Source of the DNA: a virus
Virus record (IMG/VR): IMGVR_UViG_3300042304_001206
Location: 1 to 59,996 of that record
Direction: 5' to 3' (one strand)
Length of the DNA: 59,996 nt
In this document: piece by piece, positions 35,066 to 45,350 of the stretch
Numbering within the stretch: the stretch's first letter is position 1
Layout of the letters: each line of letters begins with the position of its first letter
The notes under the pieces: generated by a model
What the model saw: only the letters and a program-made list of their open reading frames with translations
Told to the model about the DNA's origin: nothing
Database searches by the model: none
Translations under genes and position numbers: made by a program

Positions 35066-35101
35066 AAAAAAAAATGGGAGCCGGACACCACGCCGACTCC
35101 C
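35066..35101 (-). terminator. strong terminator between RuvC-like and primase genes
   Basis: GC-rich stem GGGAG-x-CGG / CCG-x-CTCCC (35076-35101) followed on the minus strand by AT9. It lies 28 nt before the primase ATG, so it either ends the RuvC-side or ncRNA transcript or acts as an attenuator for primase. Confidence 0.85.
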
Positions 35102-35135
35102 TCCAACCAAACTTGTATTTCTACAAGTCCCGTCC
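35066..35135 (-). ncRNA. candidate structured RNA with GAAA-tetraloop hairpin and intrinsic terminator
   Basis: On the minus strand, an exact TATTTATA element is followed 3 nt later by GGACGGG. Next comes a perfect 7-bp hairpin closed by a GAAA tetraloop (ACTTGTA-GAAA-TACAAGT, 35111-35128), a 9-nt linker and the GC-rich terminator stem with a T9 tail. The whole unit is about 70 nt and far more GC-rich than its surroundings. The 5' GGAC could pair with GTCC in the terminator loop. It could be a phage small RNA or a terminator-type leader for primase. Confidence 0.55.
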
Positions 35136-35138
35136 TAA

Positions 35139-35146
35139 TATAAATA
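35139..35146 (-). promoter_or_regulatory. TATTTATA element upstream of structured RNA
   Basis: Exact TATTTATA on the minus strand, ending 3 nt before the GGACGGG 5' end of the candidate RNA. There is no start codon close by, so this copy argues for a promoter rather than a translation signal. Confidence 0.55.
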
Positions 35147-35190
35147 TATCTTTTACAGCTCGTAAAGTAAAACTTTAGTTGCCGAATATT

Positions 35191-35799
35191 TTAAGATGTT
35201 TGTTTGTTCATGTTAACATAACCAATAACGCAACATGCCGCATCGGCCATGTCATAATTTTCTTTTTTAAGATTACCCGTTTTACCGTATAACCAATTGA
35301 TATCAGGACATACATTATTAACGTGTTCCCAAATGACGTGTTTCTTATCAATATCTCTTGGGTATCCACCAAATAAAACGTTACGTCCTTTATCATTTGG
35401 ACCAACCAAATCAGGGAAAGCAAATTTTCTTGAGTTATACGTGGAAATAAATGTTGGTAATACTCCTAGCACATCATAACAGTTCTTAAGTATCAATGTA
35501 TTATAACGTAATAATGTTCCTATAGTATAAATGTTATTTGACTGCAACAATGGTTCTTCAATAATAACACGAAGAATTCCCATGTCTTTATAACTTTCCA
35601 AATGTTTTTTAAATGCGTCGGCCTTTTTAATTAATTCCTCAATCTTATCTTCTGGTTGTGGTTTAATTTTTGGTGAAAAATGTGTTAGTTCTAATAATTT
35701 AGAACCCGTCATATCAAATAAAGCAAAGCCGATCGTCTTCGTGGAAATATCAAGACCGAGAATCTTTGGTTTGTTTTTGAAATTAATATCTATACTCAT
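35191..35799 (-). CDS. RuvC-like Holliday junction resolvase
   Basis: A 202-residue RNase H-fold nuclease with ILGLDISTKTIGFAL (Asp17), RVIIEEPLL (Glu81/Glu82) and a C-terminal NYDMADAACCVIGY (Asp183 and Asp186), the acidic set of the RuvC family. It would cut branched DNA during recombination and packaging, the role of T4 gp49 (an unrelated fold). It lies upstream of primase, separated by the structured RNA/terminator. Confidence 0.85.
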   Translation of the reverse strand: MSIDINFKNKPKILGLDISTKTIGFALFDMTGSKLLELTHFSPKIKPQPEDKIEELIKKADAFKKHLESYKDMGILRVIIEEPLLQSNNIYTIGTLLRYNTLILKNCYDVLGVLPTFISTYNSRKFAFPDLVGPNDKGRNVLFGGYPRDIDKKHVIWEHVNNVCPDINWLYGKTGNLKKENYDMADAACCVIGYVNMNKQTS

Positions 35800-35838
35800 A
35801 GAGTAAAAATTAAATCAAATTAACTGAATAGTAAAGCT

Positions 35839-37953
35839 TTAGAAATCTAATTTAATTGCGAAAACTTGAGTTCCTGTTCTTTTAATTGGTGTAGATGTTT
35901 TAGCAATCACTAACGGTTCTTTTAATGAATCTAATAATGCGACTTCGGTAATATATGTGGGAGTTGTTCCGGTTGTTGGATATGTTGGGTTTTGTGATGT
36001 TAAGAATTGAGTAGATGGTAAGTTTATTAACATATTCATTTCTTCAATATCGGTTGCTCTTACTAATCTAATACTGCCAGGGAACGGTTGTTCGTCACCA
36101 AATTGTGGTTGTGTTGTTGATCCCGTTGTATTCCACAAATAATCAGTTGTTACATCTGACATATGGTCTTCTAAATCAAAAGACGTTCCACCAGTGTAAT
36201 CACTTTTTGTAATTGTAAACGTATAGTTAACCAAATTTGTTGGATCAATATATCCACTAGTATATCCTGATATCTTTGATGTTATATCAATTTTTATCCA
36301 TTTGGAAGTAGTTGGTGTTGTTCCTGTTTGTACTAAGGCGTAAAATTTATTAGCAATAAATCCGTCTTTAATACCGCTTGGGGTAGTGTACATATTTGGA
36401 AATGCTCCTGTATTAAATTTAAATGTTAATTGTGAAGGGGTTCCGTTCCCTGTTATTTTATTAAAATAATTGCATGGTAATGCATTTAATGTAGATCCAC
36501 TAGTACTTGTATCTCCAAACATATATGTAAACCAAACAGTATCTCCTGTGGTTGGTAGTAAGGAATTAATTGCCGTTCCGTCACTTGGTACCGATCCCAA
36601 TTTAGGTGATGGTAATGTATATCGTCTATTAGATCTATAATCTAACATCGCCACCAACTCTTGATCGTCGAATACAACTATTTTGTTATTAATAAAAACT
36701 TTACCTACTTTATTAGTTTGTTCGTCTAACAAATATCTAAATTTTAATTCAAATCTAGACCCTGTTGTTCCTGAAAATGGTTTAATGTAATAATCAACAG
36801 TGTCCATTGTAAATAACGCACCTAATGTTATTCCTGTATTTCTATGATAATTAATAAATGGTATGTAAATTTCAAAATAGTCACTATCAGTTTTATTATA
36901 GTCTCTATCATCTGTATCTAAATCACCAAATAATGTAATACTTTCACCTGTAGTTCCCGTTAATGAACTTATATAATCATCATATTTAAAAAATCTTTCA
37001 GGATCATTTGTAACATCTCCAAGTTCAGAATAATGTATAATTGCAATACACCTTTGTTCTGACGGTAAAACTTCAACTAATTCATCGAATGAATTTTTAA
37101 ATGTAGTTCCTGTTATAGTTGTTCCTACAAAATTTGTAAATGTTTGTCCTGATTTTGTATATCCTAATAATTGTTTTGTTGAAACATATTGATTACTATT
37201 ATAACCACTTAAACTTTCATCTAAATCATTTGTTGGGTAATCTGCCCCGATTGGTTTGTCCGACCATACTGTATTTAATCTCCATGAATTAAGTTGTTGT
37301 GTATAATCAATTGGGTTAAATATGTCAGTTGTTGGTGATTCGTCGAAATATTCATTTAATACTACTTGTACATTACCTGTTAGTCCTGTTAAATTAGGGA
37401 GTTTACGATCTAGTGTTAATGTATTATCTGTTTTTGATACTACCTTATAGATCATACTATTTGTTTGTCCCGTAATTGTTGTACTTGAAAAACCATCTAA
37501 AACTACTGTTATAAAATCATTTGGTTTAAAATTCGTACCATCCACCACAACCAGACTTGTTGTTCCACTTAGTTTACTATATGTTAATGGTTGTGGTGTT
37601 GTTTTTACTGTTGGTGCGGTTGAATACATAGATACAAATCCAGCACTACCCATTTCATTTCTTAAAGTTGTAGTTGAACTATTACTAATTGGTGTTCCGT
37701 ATGTTGTTGAAGTTAGGGTATCACTACCTAAAGAATACGGATATTTAACACCTGATTCATTATCAAATGGAGCAAAAACTTTTTGTTGTCCTGTTGTTCC
37801 TGTTAAACCACTAAAAATTGTATCGTAATCAAATTCAGAATCTCCTATTTGAAAGAATTCAATATTGAAAGTACCTTTGGCAATAGCCTTTCTACCCTCG
37901 TTTGTTATTCGGGCCGTTAAATATTCCGCGTGATTACTGTTTAAAAAACTCAT
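35839..37953 (-). CDS. virion structural protein (704 aa)
   Basis: Begins MSFLNSNHAEYLTARITNEG and contains AIAKGTFNIEFFQIGDSEFDY, a segment I associate with large-phage baseplate/tail structural proteins. The rest is beta-rich and Thr/Gly-rich with many TGTTG turns, typical of the virion proteins in this block. No enzymatic motif. It is the last gene of the tail module before the DNA metabolism genes and is preceded by TATTTATA 4 nt before its ATG. Confidence 0.65.
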   Translation of the reverse strand: MSFLNSNHAEYLTARITNEGRKAIAKGTFNIEFFQIGDSEFDYDTIFSGLTGTTGQQKVFAPFDNESGVKYPYSLGSDTLTSTTYGTPISNSSTTTLRNEMGSAGFVSMYSTAPTVKTTPQPLTYSKLSGTTSLVVVDGTNFKPNDFITVVLDGFSSTTITGQTNSMIYKVVSKTDNTLTLDRKLPNLTGLTGNVQVVLNEYFDESPTTDIFNPIDYTQQLNSWRLNTVWSDKPIGADYPTNDLDESLSGYNSNQYVSTKQLLGYTKSGQTFTNFVGTTITGTTFKNSFDELVEVLPSEQRCIAIIHYSELGDVTNDPERFFKYDDYISSLTGTTGESITLFGDLDTDDRDYNKTDSDYFEIYIPFINYHRNTGITLGALFTMDTVDYYIKPFSGTTGSRFELKFRYLLDEQTNKVGKVFINNKIVVFDDQELVAMLDYRSNRRYTLPSPKLGSVPSDGTAINSLLPTTGDTVWFTYMFGDTSTSGSTLNALPCNYFNKITGNGTPSQLTFKFNTGAFPNMYTTPSGIKDGFIANKFYALVQTGTTPTTSKWIKIDITSKISGYTSGYIDPTNLVNYTFTITKSDYTGGTSFDLEDHMSDVTTDYLWNTTGSTTQPQFGDEQPFPGSIRLVRATDIEEMNMLINLPSTQFLTSQNPTYPTTGTTPTYITEVALLDSLKEPLVIAKTSTPIKRTGTQVFAIKLDF

Positions 37954-37957
37954 ATGT

Positions 37958-37965
37958 TATAAATA
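37958..37965 (-). promoter_or_regulatory. TATTTATA element, candidate late promoter
   Basis: Exact TATTTATA on the coding strand, only 4 nt before the ATG at 37953; used as a -10 it would give a leaderless or near-leaderless mRNA. Confidence 0.55.
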
Positions 37966-37978
37966 TCTTTATTTTATT

Positions 37979-39298
37979 TTAATCACAAGGACAAGTTACG
38001 TTTGTAAATGATGAGAAGTATATTGCTGATGGATAGTTTGTTGCCATATAAGCACTATCTTTATTCGTGTCTATTCTTGAACAACATTCACTATTTATCG
38101 TCACAAAACTTAAATTACCCGCACTATAATCTACATAATATATTGCTGTTAAATCACATCTCTCATACACATCATATGTTTGCGGTGTAGGAGTTGGTGG
38201 TAAAGGGGTTGAAGTTGGTGGTGCTCCTGAACAAGCTGTACAAGCTGTTTGTGCTGTTCCTGTTTGTGCCGAACCATCTCTCATAAATTCTCTTTCATCC
38301 GTACCATCAGAAACCCAAAACGTGTCATTAACTATCATATCACCATATACGTTACCATACATTGTGGAAGATAAACCTTTTACTTTTGTTAAATTACATA
38401 AAGACGTACCTACAACCGTAATATTAACATTACTATATTCACCACCAGTACATGCTGTTGGTCCGTTAACTAAACTAACATAACCACTAAACGTAGTTTC
38501 AAATGGAGTTGGTTGTGGTGTTGCAGTTGCCGGTAAAGGAGTTGGTGTTGTAGGACAACTACAAGATGTTGCACTATAATTTATAAATGAAATAGTTGCA
38601 CCAACTTGGGATAATGAACCATATTGCAAACAATCGTTTATTACTTGTGGTCCAATACCAAATGTTAAATAAATTGTCTCACCGCAACAATCAATATATC
38701 TAATATCACCAGCACTATCAACTTCAAATCCTACAGATATTACACACTCAGGTGTTGGGGTTGGGGTTACAGTTGCCGGTAATGGGGTTACAGTTGCCGG
38801 TAATGGGGTTACAGTTGCTGGTAATGGGGTTACAGTTGCTGGTAATGGGGTTACAGTTGCTGGTAATGGGGTTACTGTTGCCGGTAATGGTGTTACTGTT
38901 GGTGTATTTGTGGGAGTTGCCGTTGGTACAACTGTTGGTGTGGGAGTTGGTGTGGGAGTTGGTGTAGTCGGCATTCTTATTGTTAAATTATTATAATCAA
39001 CACATTCAACACATATAACAGGGTCACCATCTTTTCCATTAAATTCTGATGGTACCACTCTAATTGTTTTTATTCCCTCCGGAACAACTACATATGTACC
39101 ATTTAAACTTGATCTTGGAATATTGGAATATCCAACTAAAGGAAAATATTTTGACGAGTCAGATCCTGAAAGGGATCCTGTACATAAAGATCCTGAATTA
39201 TTAGTACAATCATCTAAACTACCTGTACAAGCATATAAATCAACATTTAATATTGATACACCTAAAGTAAATCCTGTTAATCGTATTGTATATGACAT
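37979..39298 (-). CDS. modular Pro/Thr-linked virion protein (439 aa)
   Basis: An N-terminal beta domain (~1-105, MSYTIRLTGFTLGVSILNVD...) is followed by a Pro/Thr stalk with six exact PLPATVT units. Next comes a Cys-rich domain (CVISVGFEVDSAGDIRYID...GIGPQVINDC) whose close relative sits in the protein at 47718. A second linker leads to a domain (FSGYVSLVNGPTACTGGEYS...) resembling one in the 1787-residue protein, then a C-terminal Cys domain (YDVYERCDLTAIYYVD). Even numbers of Cys suggest disulphides or metal. Probably a tail-tip or fibre adhesin; TATTTATA lies 5 nt upstream. Confidence 0.75.
   Translation of the reverse strand: MSYTIRLTGFTLGVSILNVDLYACTGSLDDCTNNSGSLCTGSLSGSDSSKYFPLVGYSNIPRSSLNGTYVVVPEGIKTIRVVPSEFNGKDGDPVICVECVDYNNLTIRMPTTPTPTPTPTPTVVPTATPTNTPTVTPLPATVTPLPATVTPLPATVTPLPATVTPLPATVTPLPATVTPTPTPECVISVGFEVDSAGDIRYIDCCGETIYLTFGIGPQVINDCLQYGSLSQVGATISFINYSATSCSCPTTPTPLPATATPQPTPFETTFSGYVSLVNGPTACTGGEYSNVNITVVGTSLCNLTKVKGLSSTMYGNVYGDMIVNDTFWVSDGTDEREFMRDGSAQTGTAQTACTACSGAPPTSTPLPPTPTPQTYDVYERCDLTAIYYVDYSAGNLSFVTINSECCSRIDTNKDSAYMATNYPSAIYFSSFTNVTCPCD
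38763..38888. repeat. 21-nt tandem repeat, six copies, encoding VTPLPAT
   Basis: Unit ggggttacagttgccggtaat repeated six times with c/t changes only, inside the stalk of the 439-residue protein. Comparable units occur at about 40711-40795. Confidence 0.9.
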
Positions 39299-39303
39299 AT
39301 TTC

Positions 39304-39311
39304 TATAAATA
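39304..39311 (-). promoter_or_regulatory. TATTTATA element, candidate late promoter
   Basis: Exact TATTTATA on the coding strand, 5 nt before the ATG at 39298, just downstream of a terminator. Confidence 0.55.
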
Positions 39312-39333
39312 GTATTATATACAATTTAAACAA

Positions 39334-39359
39334 AAAACCCCTTAAAATAAAGGGGTTTT
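39334..39359 (-). terminator. Rho-independent terminator
   Basis: AAAACCCCTT/AAGGGGTTTT stem with a 6-nt loop and T tail on the minus strand, between the 185-residue gene and the 439-residue gene. Confidence 0.85.
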
Positions 39360-39381
39360 AATATTGTTTTGTTTTTAAATT

Positions 39382-39939
39382 TTATGTTGAGCAAACATTA
39401 ATGTTCGTTACAAATCCACTTGCTGAAATTTGTCCTGTATATGTTGCAAATCCACCGGTTCTATAATAAGCGTGATATTCATCCTCTCCACCATAACCAC
39501 TTGTTAAACCAGCATCAGTAAAGAATTGTTCTACATTGGCTGCATTATTTGTTGCTGCAAATACTTCAGTTAAGGGACTTTGAGGTTCTCCACCACTACC
39601 AGTAATAGCAGCACAAGCCTGTCCAATATTCGATTGTGTAACTGATGTTCCTAATTGATATGAATATGATGTTACTACAGGTGTTGGACTCGGAGTAGGT
39701 GTTGGGGTTGCGGTTTCCGGCGGCCACGGGATTGTATTAGTACAAGTACCTGTACTTGCAATTGTTCCCCCTGTTATAGCATCATTAATACCGGTAATTG
39801 TATGACCTGTTGTTAATTGGGCTTTTGTAATACCAGAGGCTAATTCTGATACAACGTTAGCATTTGTTGTTCCTGAAATATTAAACGGACCCGCCGAAGT
39901 TCCTGACGATCCCGATGTTAATGTAAATGTTACTGTCAT
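39382..39939 (-). CDS. small modular virion protein with Pro/Thr linker (185 aa)
   Basis: The N-terminal domain (~1-72, MTVTFTLTSGSSGTSAGPFN...) is followed by a short TPTPTPSPTP linker. The ~95-residue C-terminal domain (SYSYQLGTSVTQSNIGQAC..., NVEQFFTDAGLTSGY, ending NINVCST) is clearly related to the C-terminal domain of the 1787-residue protein ([40 protein letters not shown]). Two flanking Cys are conserved between them. So the domain has been copied between neighbours. TATTTATA lies 16 nt upstream, and a terminator follows it. Confidence 0.75.
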   Translation of the reverse strand: MTVTFTLTSGSSGTSAGPFNISGTTNANVVSELASGITKAQLTTGHTITGINDAITGGTIASTGTCTNTIPWPPETATPTPTPSPTPVVTSYSYQLGTSVTQSNIGQACAAITGSGGEPQSPLTEVFAATNNAANVEQFFTDAGLTSGYGGEDEYHAYYRTGGFATYTGQISASGFVTNINVCST

Positions 39940-39955
39940 ATTATTTGTTTCTTTT

Positions 39956-39963
39956 TATAAATA
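39956..39963 (-). promoter_or_regulatory. TATTTATA element, candidate late promoter
   Basis: Exact TATTTATA on the coding strand, 16 nt before the ATG at 39939, in the short gap after the 1787-residue gene. Confidence 0.55.
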
Positions 39964-39986
39964 TCTGTTTATTTTGTTTTATTTTA

Positions 39987-42900
39987 TTAAGGTGCTTCTG
40001 CACAGAATGATTTATTGGATACTATTCCGGTATACGAAATGTTTCCTGAATATGGTGTGGCTCCTACACTATTTAAAGAAAACGCATGTGTTTCGTTCTC
40101 ACCAGTATAAGTAGTTACTAAATTAGGATCTAAAAAGAATTGTTCTACATTAAATGGTTGATCTGCTGTTGCATATACTGTAGTGTAGAAATCCATACCG
40201 AAATTATCACAAGCCATACTCGATGATGTATAAGATGGTCCTAATTGATAAGCATATGATGTTGCAGGTGGTGGTGTATTAGTTGGTGTTGGTGTTGCCT
40301 CCTCCGGTACAGGTGTTGCTGTTGCTGGTAATGGTGTTGCGGGTATTGGTGTTGCTGTTGCTGGTAATGGTGTCGCCGTTGCCGGTACAGGTGTTGCCGT
40401 TGCAGGTAATGGCGTTGGTGTTGGACAACTTACACAACCCTCTTGTGGATAAGCTCTATTTGTTGATCCCGATTTTTGATAATATCTTGATTGTCCGAAT
40501 CCTTCACTTAACCAAAAATACCCGTTTGGATCGATTTCTGCTTGAATAATACCACCTTCTATATAACTATTTGCGTCACACATTGTTCCATAAAATCCAT
40601 TAAATTGGTATGCAAAATATGGTGTAAAACTTCCACCATTACATGCATCATAACCACTATCTAAACTAATATAAGCGGTAAACGATGTTGCAGGTATTGG
40701 TGTTGCTGTTGCTGGTAATGGTGTCACAGTTGCTGGTAATGGTGTCACAGTTGCTGGTAATGGTGTCACAGTTGCTGGTAATGGTGTTGGTGTATTAGTT
40801 GCAGGTTGAGCACATAATGAACTACAACTTGTAACACCTAATGCAAACATAGTTGTTAATAAAGCAATCTGTGGAGTTGTTGAATTAACGACCTGAAATA
40901 TATAACCTGTTTCAGGGTCTAATCTAAACCTTGCGTTTAACACTAATTCTATATCATTAGCAATAACAATAGTTTCAACATATTCACAACTACCATTTTG
41001 TAAACATTGATATCTATCCGCCTCATAATAGAAATTAGGGTCAGGTGTTGGTGTTACTGTTGGTACATTAGTTGGTATATTGGTTGGTATATTGGTTGGT
41101 ATATTGGTTGGTACGTTAGTTGGTATATTGGTTGGTTCTGGTGTATTAGTTGGAACCGCCGTTGGTATTGCCGTTGGTACGTTAGTTGGTACATTAGTTG
41201 GTATATTGGTTGGTATATTGGTTGGTACTGCTGTTGGTACGTTAGTTGGTAATGGTGTTGGTGTGCTGTAGATAACATCAACATCAACATTAAAGTTACA
41301 ATCTGGCGTTGGAGTTGGAGTTGGTGTTGTAGTGTTAGTAGGTGTTGGGGTTGGTGTATTTGTTGCTGGTAATGGTGTAGGGGTTGGTGTATTTGTTGCG
41401 GATTCCGGTAATGGTGTTGGAGTATTTGTATTTGTTGGTGTAGGAGTTGGTGTACTATAGATAACATCAACATCAACATTAAAATTACAATCTGGTGTTG
41501 GAGTTGCGGTATTTGTTGGTGTTGGAGTTGCGGTATTTGTTGGTGTTGGAGTTGGGGTACTATAGATAACATCAACATCAACATTAAAATTACAATCTGG
41601 TGTTGGTGTAGGTGTTGCAGTGTTAGTAGGTGTAGGAGTTGGTGTACTATATACGACTAAGACATCAACATTAAAGTTACAATCTGGTGTTGGGGTTGGT
41701 GTTGCAGTGGATGTTGGGGTTGGTGTTGGGGTACTATAAAATATTTCTACGTCAACAGCAAACTCACAATTTGGTGTGGCTGTTGGGGTTGGTGTTGGAG
41801 TTGGAGTGCTAGTAACAACTAAAACATCGACTAAGAAATTACAATTTGGTGTTGGGGTTGGAGTAGGTGTTGGGGTGCTAGTAACAACTAAAACATCGAC
41901 TAAGAAATTACAATTTGGTGTTGGGGTTGGAGTAGGTGTATTTGTTGCAGGTGATGCAGTTACTGTTGGTGTTGGGGTGGAAGGTAATGGTGTTGCAGTT
42001 GCAGGTAATGGTGTTGGTGTTGGTGAAGGAGTTGTGGTAGGTGTTGCGGTTGGTGTTGGTGTGTTTGTTGGAGTTGGTGTTGGTCCTGGCTCATATATCG
42101 CTAATCCTCCACTAAATCTACAATCTTTTACATCATTTTGACCAATTGACACATATCCATAATCTAAATAATTTTTTACTGTACAATCATTTGGGCCATA
42201 TTTGTAAGACGTAAATTTAATTTTTTCACGTCCTTCATTATCTATGAAAATTTCATATGATAGTATTTTTTGTTTTGTTGTTCCCGTAATTGATGAATTA
42301 CCAATTTCAGTTCCATATTGTGTATTTTTACCTTCTCCATCTATAGTTGATCCAGAATAGGTGTTAATATATGTAATTGTATTTTGTATCGCCCTTTTCC
42401 ACAATATTTTTAATTGTGTGTCGTATGATAAATCATTATAATCTACAAGATCATTAGTGGTACCTCCACTATATAAATTAATACTAACACCATCCGTTGT
42501 TATAGTATTGTCATTATTAATTATTGTTGTTCCAGTTAATGAGGTGGCACCACTTATTAAAACATATGTACATCCCGTTACATTTGTATTCCAAGTATCT
42601 GTCTTCCAAGTACCTGTAGTTTCATAAAGACGAGTATATATTGTACCTGATGTTGGATTACTTGTATTATTGTTTGAACTTTTTAATACTCTAAAATTAA
42701 TACTTTCTGAATCGTAAATAGTATGGGTTGAACCAGATGATATAATTTCATCAAACGAATCTTTATTTAATGCAGATATATTACCTGGATCTGTCATACC
42801 AGAATAAACTTTACCGTCAATTTCAAATACCGGATAAAGTTTAACATAACCGTCAAATTTCGTTTCTCCAGATTCATCATTTTCAATACTAAATCCAAGC

Positions 42901-45350
42901 TCATTGTCCGCCTGTTTTATTAAATAACCAAAATAACTTGTATATCCTGTTGGTATTTCTAAATCAAAATTAATATGGTCTTCCGTTTCTGTAGGTTGGC
43001 ATCCATATCTATATTGATATTTTGATCTACCAAAAATATTATTTGAAATTAAATTACCTCCAGTCCATAAAGTTGTTGCAGGAATAATTTGATCAATAAC
43101 ACTTGTCCAATAAGGACTCATTTTTTCAATAAACAAATTAACATCGGGAAAACTATATGGTGTGAAATCTGTATGTGATATGTAATCTTGATAGATGTCC
43201 TCTAATGTAATATAATTCTTCTTATATTTTATTAAATTAGAATTTTTAATTTGTTGATGTATCATTAAATCAACATACTCAGCAAATGTTACTCCTGTTT
43301 GTGGTGTTAAACTATTTGTACCGAATGTTGTACCTGTTGTACCAAAGTCTCTTGATTTACGATATATGTCATAATCAACCGCTTGTGCTGACGATAAATA
43401 AACTTCAATATTTTTTCTATTTAATAATAAACCAGAATTATCATTAAGATTTTCTGTTTGATTGTTATCGATAATATTTTTTAATTTATATCCTGAGTCT
43501 AATCCTGGCAATTTTCTATAAACGTCAAAATAATCTTCACCATATGTGTATGCACTATTTTTAGTAACAATATTTTTAGTTCTTCCTGTTACCGTTGAAT
43601 TATCGATATCAATCACTAATGGTGATTTATGATCTGTAGTATTATCATACCAACCAGATCCTTTTTGGAAAAAATATTCTGTTGATCCCGTAATTCCTTT
43701 AGGTAATAACGTATCTCCATTAACGGGATAATTTTCAGAATTAAATGTTGTTGTACCTGTAGTTATACCAGTATAATATCTATATGGAAGATATGTTACA
43801 CCATTAATAGTTCCACCTGTTGGTAAGAATATTCCTGTTTTGTAAATTTTAGTTCCCGATATAACATCATAAATGTCACCTTTTAAATCAAATGATTTAG
43901 GTAAAGATATTACCTTGTAAACGTATTGATTAATTTTAATCATTGGTTCGGGTGCACCTAAAAATCTTAAAAAGAATTCTAAAGATTGTCTTGTACCTTT
44001 TGATTTATAAATGTAAGCCAAGTTAACTAACAACCTTCTATAAAATTCATATTCGGCATCTATTAAAGACGTTCCCGATACTAATCCAGAATATTGTTGT
44101 GATGTCTTAGTGTATAATAATTCATCTAAACCTTTCTCATCAATTAAGTTAATTGTATCTAATCCTAAAGTATTCGCTAAATTCTTTAACAATACATCGG
44201 GTACGTTATTAATACCGTCATAACTTACATTTCTCATGTAAGCAATATTATCTATGTATTTTTTTACACTATCAAAACTTTGTCCATATAATTGAAATAA
44301 TGATTCGGCCTTTTTATCGGGACTATCAAATTCAAACAATTGAGGTGATGTTAAAAACCTAACAAATAAGTTAGATTTATAATCATCAATTTCATCTGCT
44401 ATGTTACTTAAATTTGTTAAATAACTATCATATTCTAAACCTGTAATTTTAATGTTCCAATCTTCCTTATCGGATAACGGCCAACTATAATTTACTGAAA
44501 TTAATTCGGTTTTTGTTTCATCAAAACTATCTCTTGGAACTTTGAAACTTGAGGTGTACTTTGGAAAACTATCTCTATTTAATAAACTTTCCTCTAAATC
44601 ATCTAAACCTTTAAAGAACTCTTCAATAACACCATCATTTGGTTTAATTAATATATTTTCAGAAAACCCCGTTAAGTTACCAAATGGTTTACCACTTACC
44701 TTTAATGAAATTATATTATCACTATTAGGTTCAATATATGAAATTACATCATAGGTTTTTCCACTTATTGAAATTAAATAATTTTTAAAAGAAGTGTAAA
44801 AATCTCTGTTTTTATTAATTGAAGGTAATATGGTATTACTTTTCGGTGTGACCATAACAATCGAAAATGGATTGTATAGTTTACTATATTCAACTTGAAA
44901 CTGAGTGGTATTACTTATATTATCGTATGTAATATTATTAGCGGTAAAATTCGTTACTTTAATTAAACTATTAGAATCAATCAAAATAGCCGCCGGAAAA
45001 TTATTAATTATATTAGTTGTCGCAACACCTAGTCTACTTTTTAATGATCCAAATAAAGATTTAGCGGCATCATTTTTAGAACCTTTAAATTTTATTTCTT
45101 TATTTTTACTTGCGGTACCACTCGTAGTTGTACTTGAAGTTTGTCCTTTTAAATCATCTAATGTTAAAAAATTAGAAAACGGATTTGTTTTAAAATTCTT
45201 TGTATCTCTTTGTATTACCTCACTATCTAACGCAAAGTTCGTATTAGTCAACTGACCGGTACCCGTGGTAATTTGATTACCAACTAGGTTGTCACTGAAT
45301 GTATCGGCACCACTTGCAGCTTGACTTGGAATTTTACGTAATTTTGCCAT
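39987..45350 (-). CDS. giant baseplate/tail protein with Pro/Thr stalk and repeated Cys beads (1787 aa)
   Basis: The N-terminal ~1080 residues are globular. A segment near 350-470 ([39 protein letters not shown]) resembles baseplate proteins of the P2 gpI/T4-type tail family, so this part probably docks to the baseplate. A stalk follows in which seven short beads of the form C-N-F-N-V-D-V-x-V-x-Y-S are spaced by TPTPTPTNT linkers. Then come [10 protein letters not shown] repeats, a beta domain with [15 protein letters not shown], a domain related to one at 37979, PLPAT repeats, and a C-terminal domain shared with the 185-residue protein. Start overlaps the upstream gene's end. Confidence 0.75.
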   Translation of the reverse strand: MAKLRKIPSQAASGADTFSDNLVGNQITTGTGQLTNTNFALDSEVIQRDTKNFKTNPFSNFLTLDDLKGQTSSTTTSGTASKNKEIKFKGSKNDAAKSLFGSLKSRLGVATTNIINNFPAAILIDSNSLIKVTNFTANNITYDNISNTTQFQVEYSKLYNPFSIVMVTPKSNTILPSINKNRDFYTSFKNYLISISGKTYDVISYIEPNSDNIISLKVSGKPFGNLTGFSENILIKPNDGVIEEFFKGLDDLEESLLNRDSFPKYTSSFKVPRDSFDETKTELISVNYSWPLSDKEDWNIKITGLEYDSYLTNLSNIADEIDDYKSNLFVRFLTSPQLFEFDSPDKKAESLFQLYGQSFDSVKKYIDNIAYMRNVSYDGINNVPDVLLKNLANTLGLDTINLIDEKGLDELLYTKTSQQYSGLVSGTSLIDAEYEFYRRLLVNLAYIYKSKGTRQSLEFFLRFLGAPEPMIKINQYVYKVISLPKSFDLKGDIYDVISGTKIYKTGIFLPTGGTINGVTYLPYRYYTGITTGTTTFNSENYPVNGDTLLPKGITGSTEYFFQKGSGWYDNTTDHKSPLVIDIDNSTVTGRTKNIVTKNSAYTYGEDYFDVYRKLPGLDSGYKLKNIIDNNQTENLNDNSGLLLNRKNIEVYLSSAQAVDYDIYRKSRDFGTTGTTFGTNSLTPQTGVTFAEYVDLMIHQQIKNSNLIKYKKNYITLEDIYQDYISHTDFTPYSFPDVNLFIEKMSPYWTSVIDQIIPATTLWTGGNLISNNIFGRSKYQYRYGCQPTETEDHINFDLEIPTGYTSYFGYLIKQADNELGFSIENDESGETKFDGYVKLYPVFEIDGKVYSGMTDPGNISALNKDSFDEIISSGSTHTIYDSESINFRVLKSSNNNTSNPTSGTIYTRLYETTGTWKTDTWNTNVTGCTYVLISGATSLTGTTIINNDNTITTDGVSINLYSGGTTNDLVDYNDLSYDTQLKILWKRAIQNTITYINTYSGSTIDGEGKNTQYGTEIGNSSITGTTKQKILSYEIFIDNEGREKIKFTSYKYGPNDCTVKNYLDYGYVSIGQNDVKDCRFSGGLAIYEPGPTPTPTNTPTPTATPTTTPSPTPTPLPATATPLPSTPTPTVTASPATNTPTPTPTPNCNFLVDVLVVTSTPTPTPTPTPNCNFLVDVLVVTSTPTPTPTPTATPNCEFAVDVEIFYSTPTPTPTSTATPTPTPDCNFNVDVLVVYSTPTPTPTNTATPTPTPDCNFNVDVDVIYSTPTPTPTNTATPTPTNTATPTPDCNFNVDVDVIYSTPTPTPTNTNTPTPLPESATNTPTPTPLPATNTPTPTPTNTTTPTPTPTPDCNFNVDVDVIYSTPTPLPTNVPTAVPTNIPTNIPTNVPTNVPTAIPTAVPTNTPEPTNIPTNVPTNIPTNIPTNIPTNVPTVTPTPDPNFYYEADRYQCLQNGSCEYVETIVIANDIELVLNARFRLDPETGYIFQVVNSTTPQIALLTTMFALGVTSCSSLCAQPATNTPTPLPATVTPLPATVTPLPATVTPLPATATPIPATSFTAYISLDSGYDACNGGSFTPYFAYQFNGFYGTMCDANSYIEGGIIQAEIDPNGYFWLSEGFGQSRYYQKSGSTNRAYPQEGCVSCPTPTPLPATATPVPATATPLPATATPIPATPLPATATPVPEEATPTPTNTPPPATSYAYQLGPSYTSSSMACDNFGMDFYTTVYATADQPFNVEQFFLDPNLVTTYTGENETHAFSLNSVGATPYSGNISYTGIVSNKSFCAEAP
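40711..40795. repeat. 21-nt tandem repeat encoding PLPATVT units
   Basis: About four copies of ggtaatggtgtcacagttgct inside the stalk-coding part of the 1787-residue gene; boundaries approximate. Confidence 0.75.
41806..41939. repeat. 69-nt direct repeat encoding a [12 protein letters not shown] bead and linker
   Basis: Two copies start at 41806 and 41875 and are identical over about 65 nt, pointing to a recent duplication of one Cys bead with its Pro/Thr linker. Confidence 0.85.

Noticed and set aside
35039-35110. 24-residue N-terminal extension of primase from an upstream start
   Set aside because: The extension is hydrophobic, unlike primases, and is encoded by the terminator hairpin and T tract; the ATG at 35038 gives a normal N-terminus.
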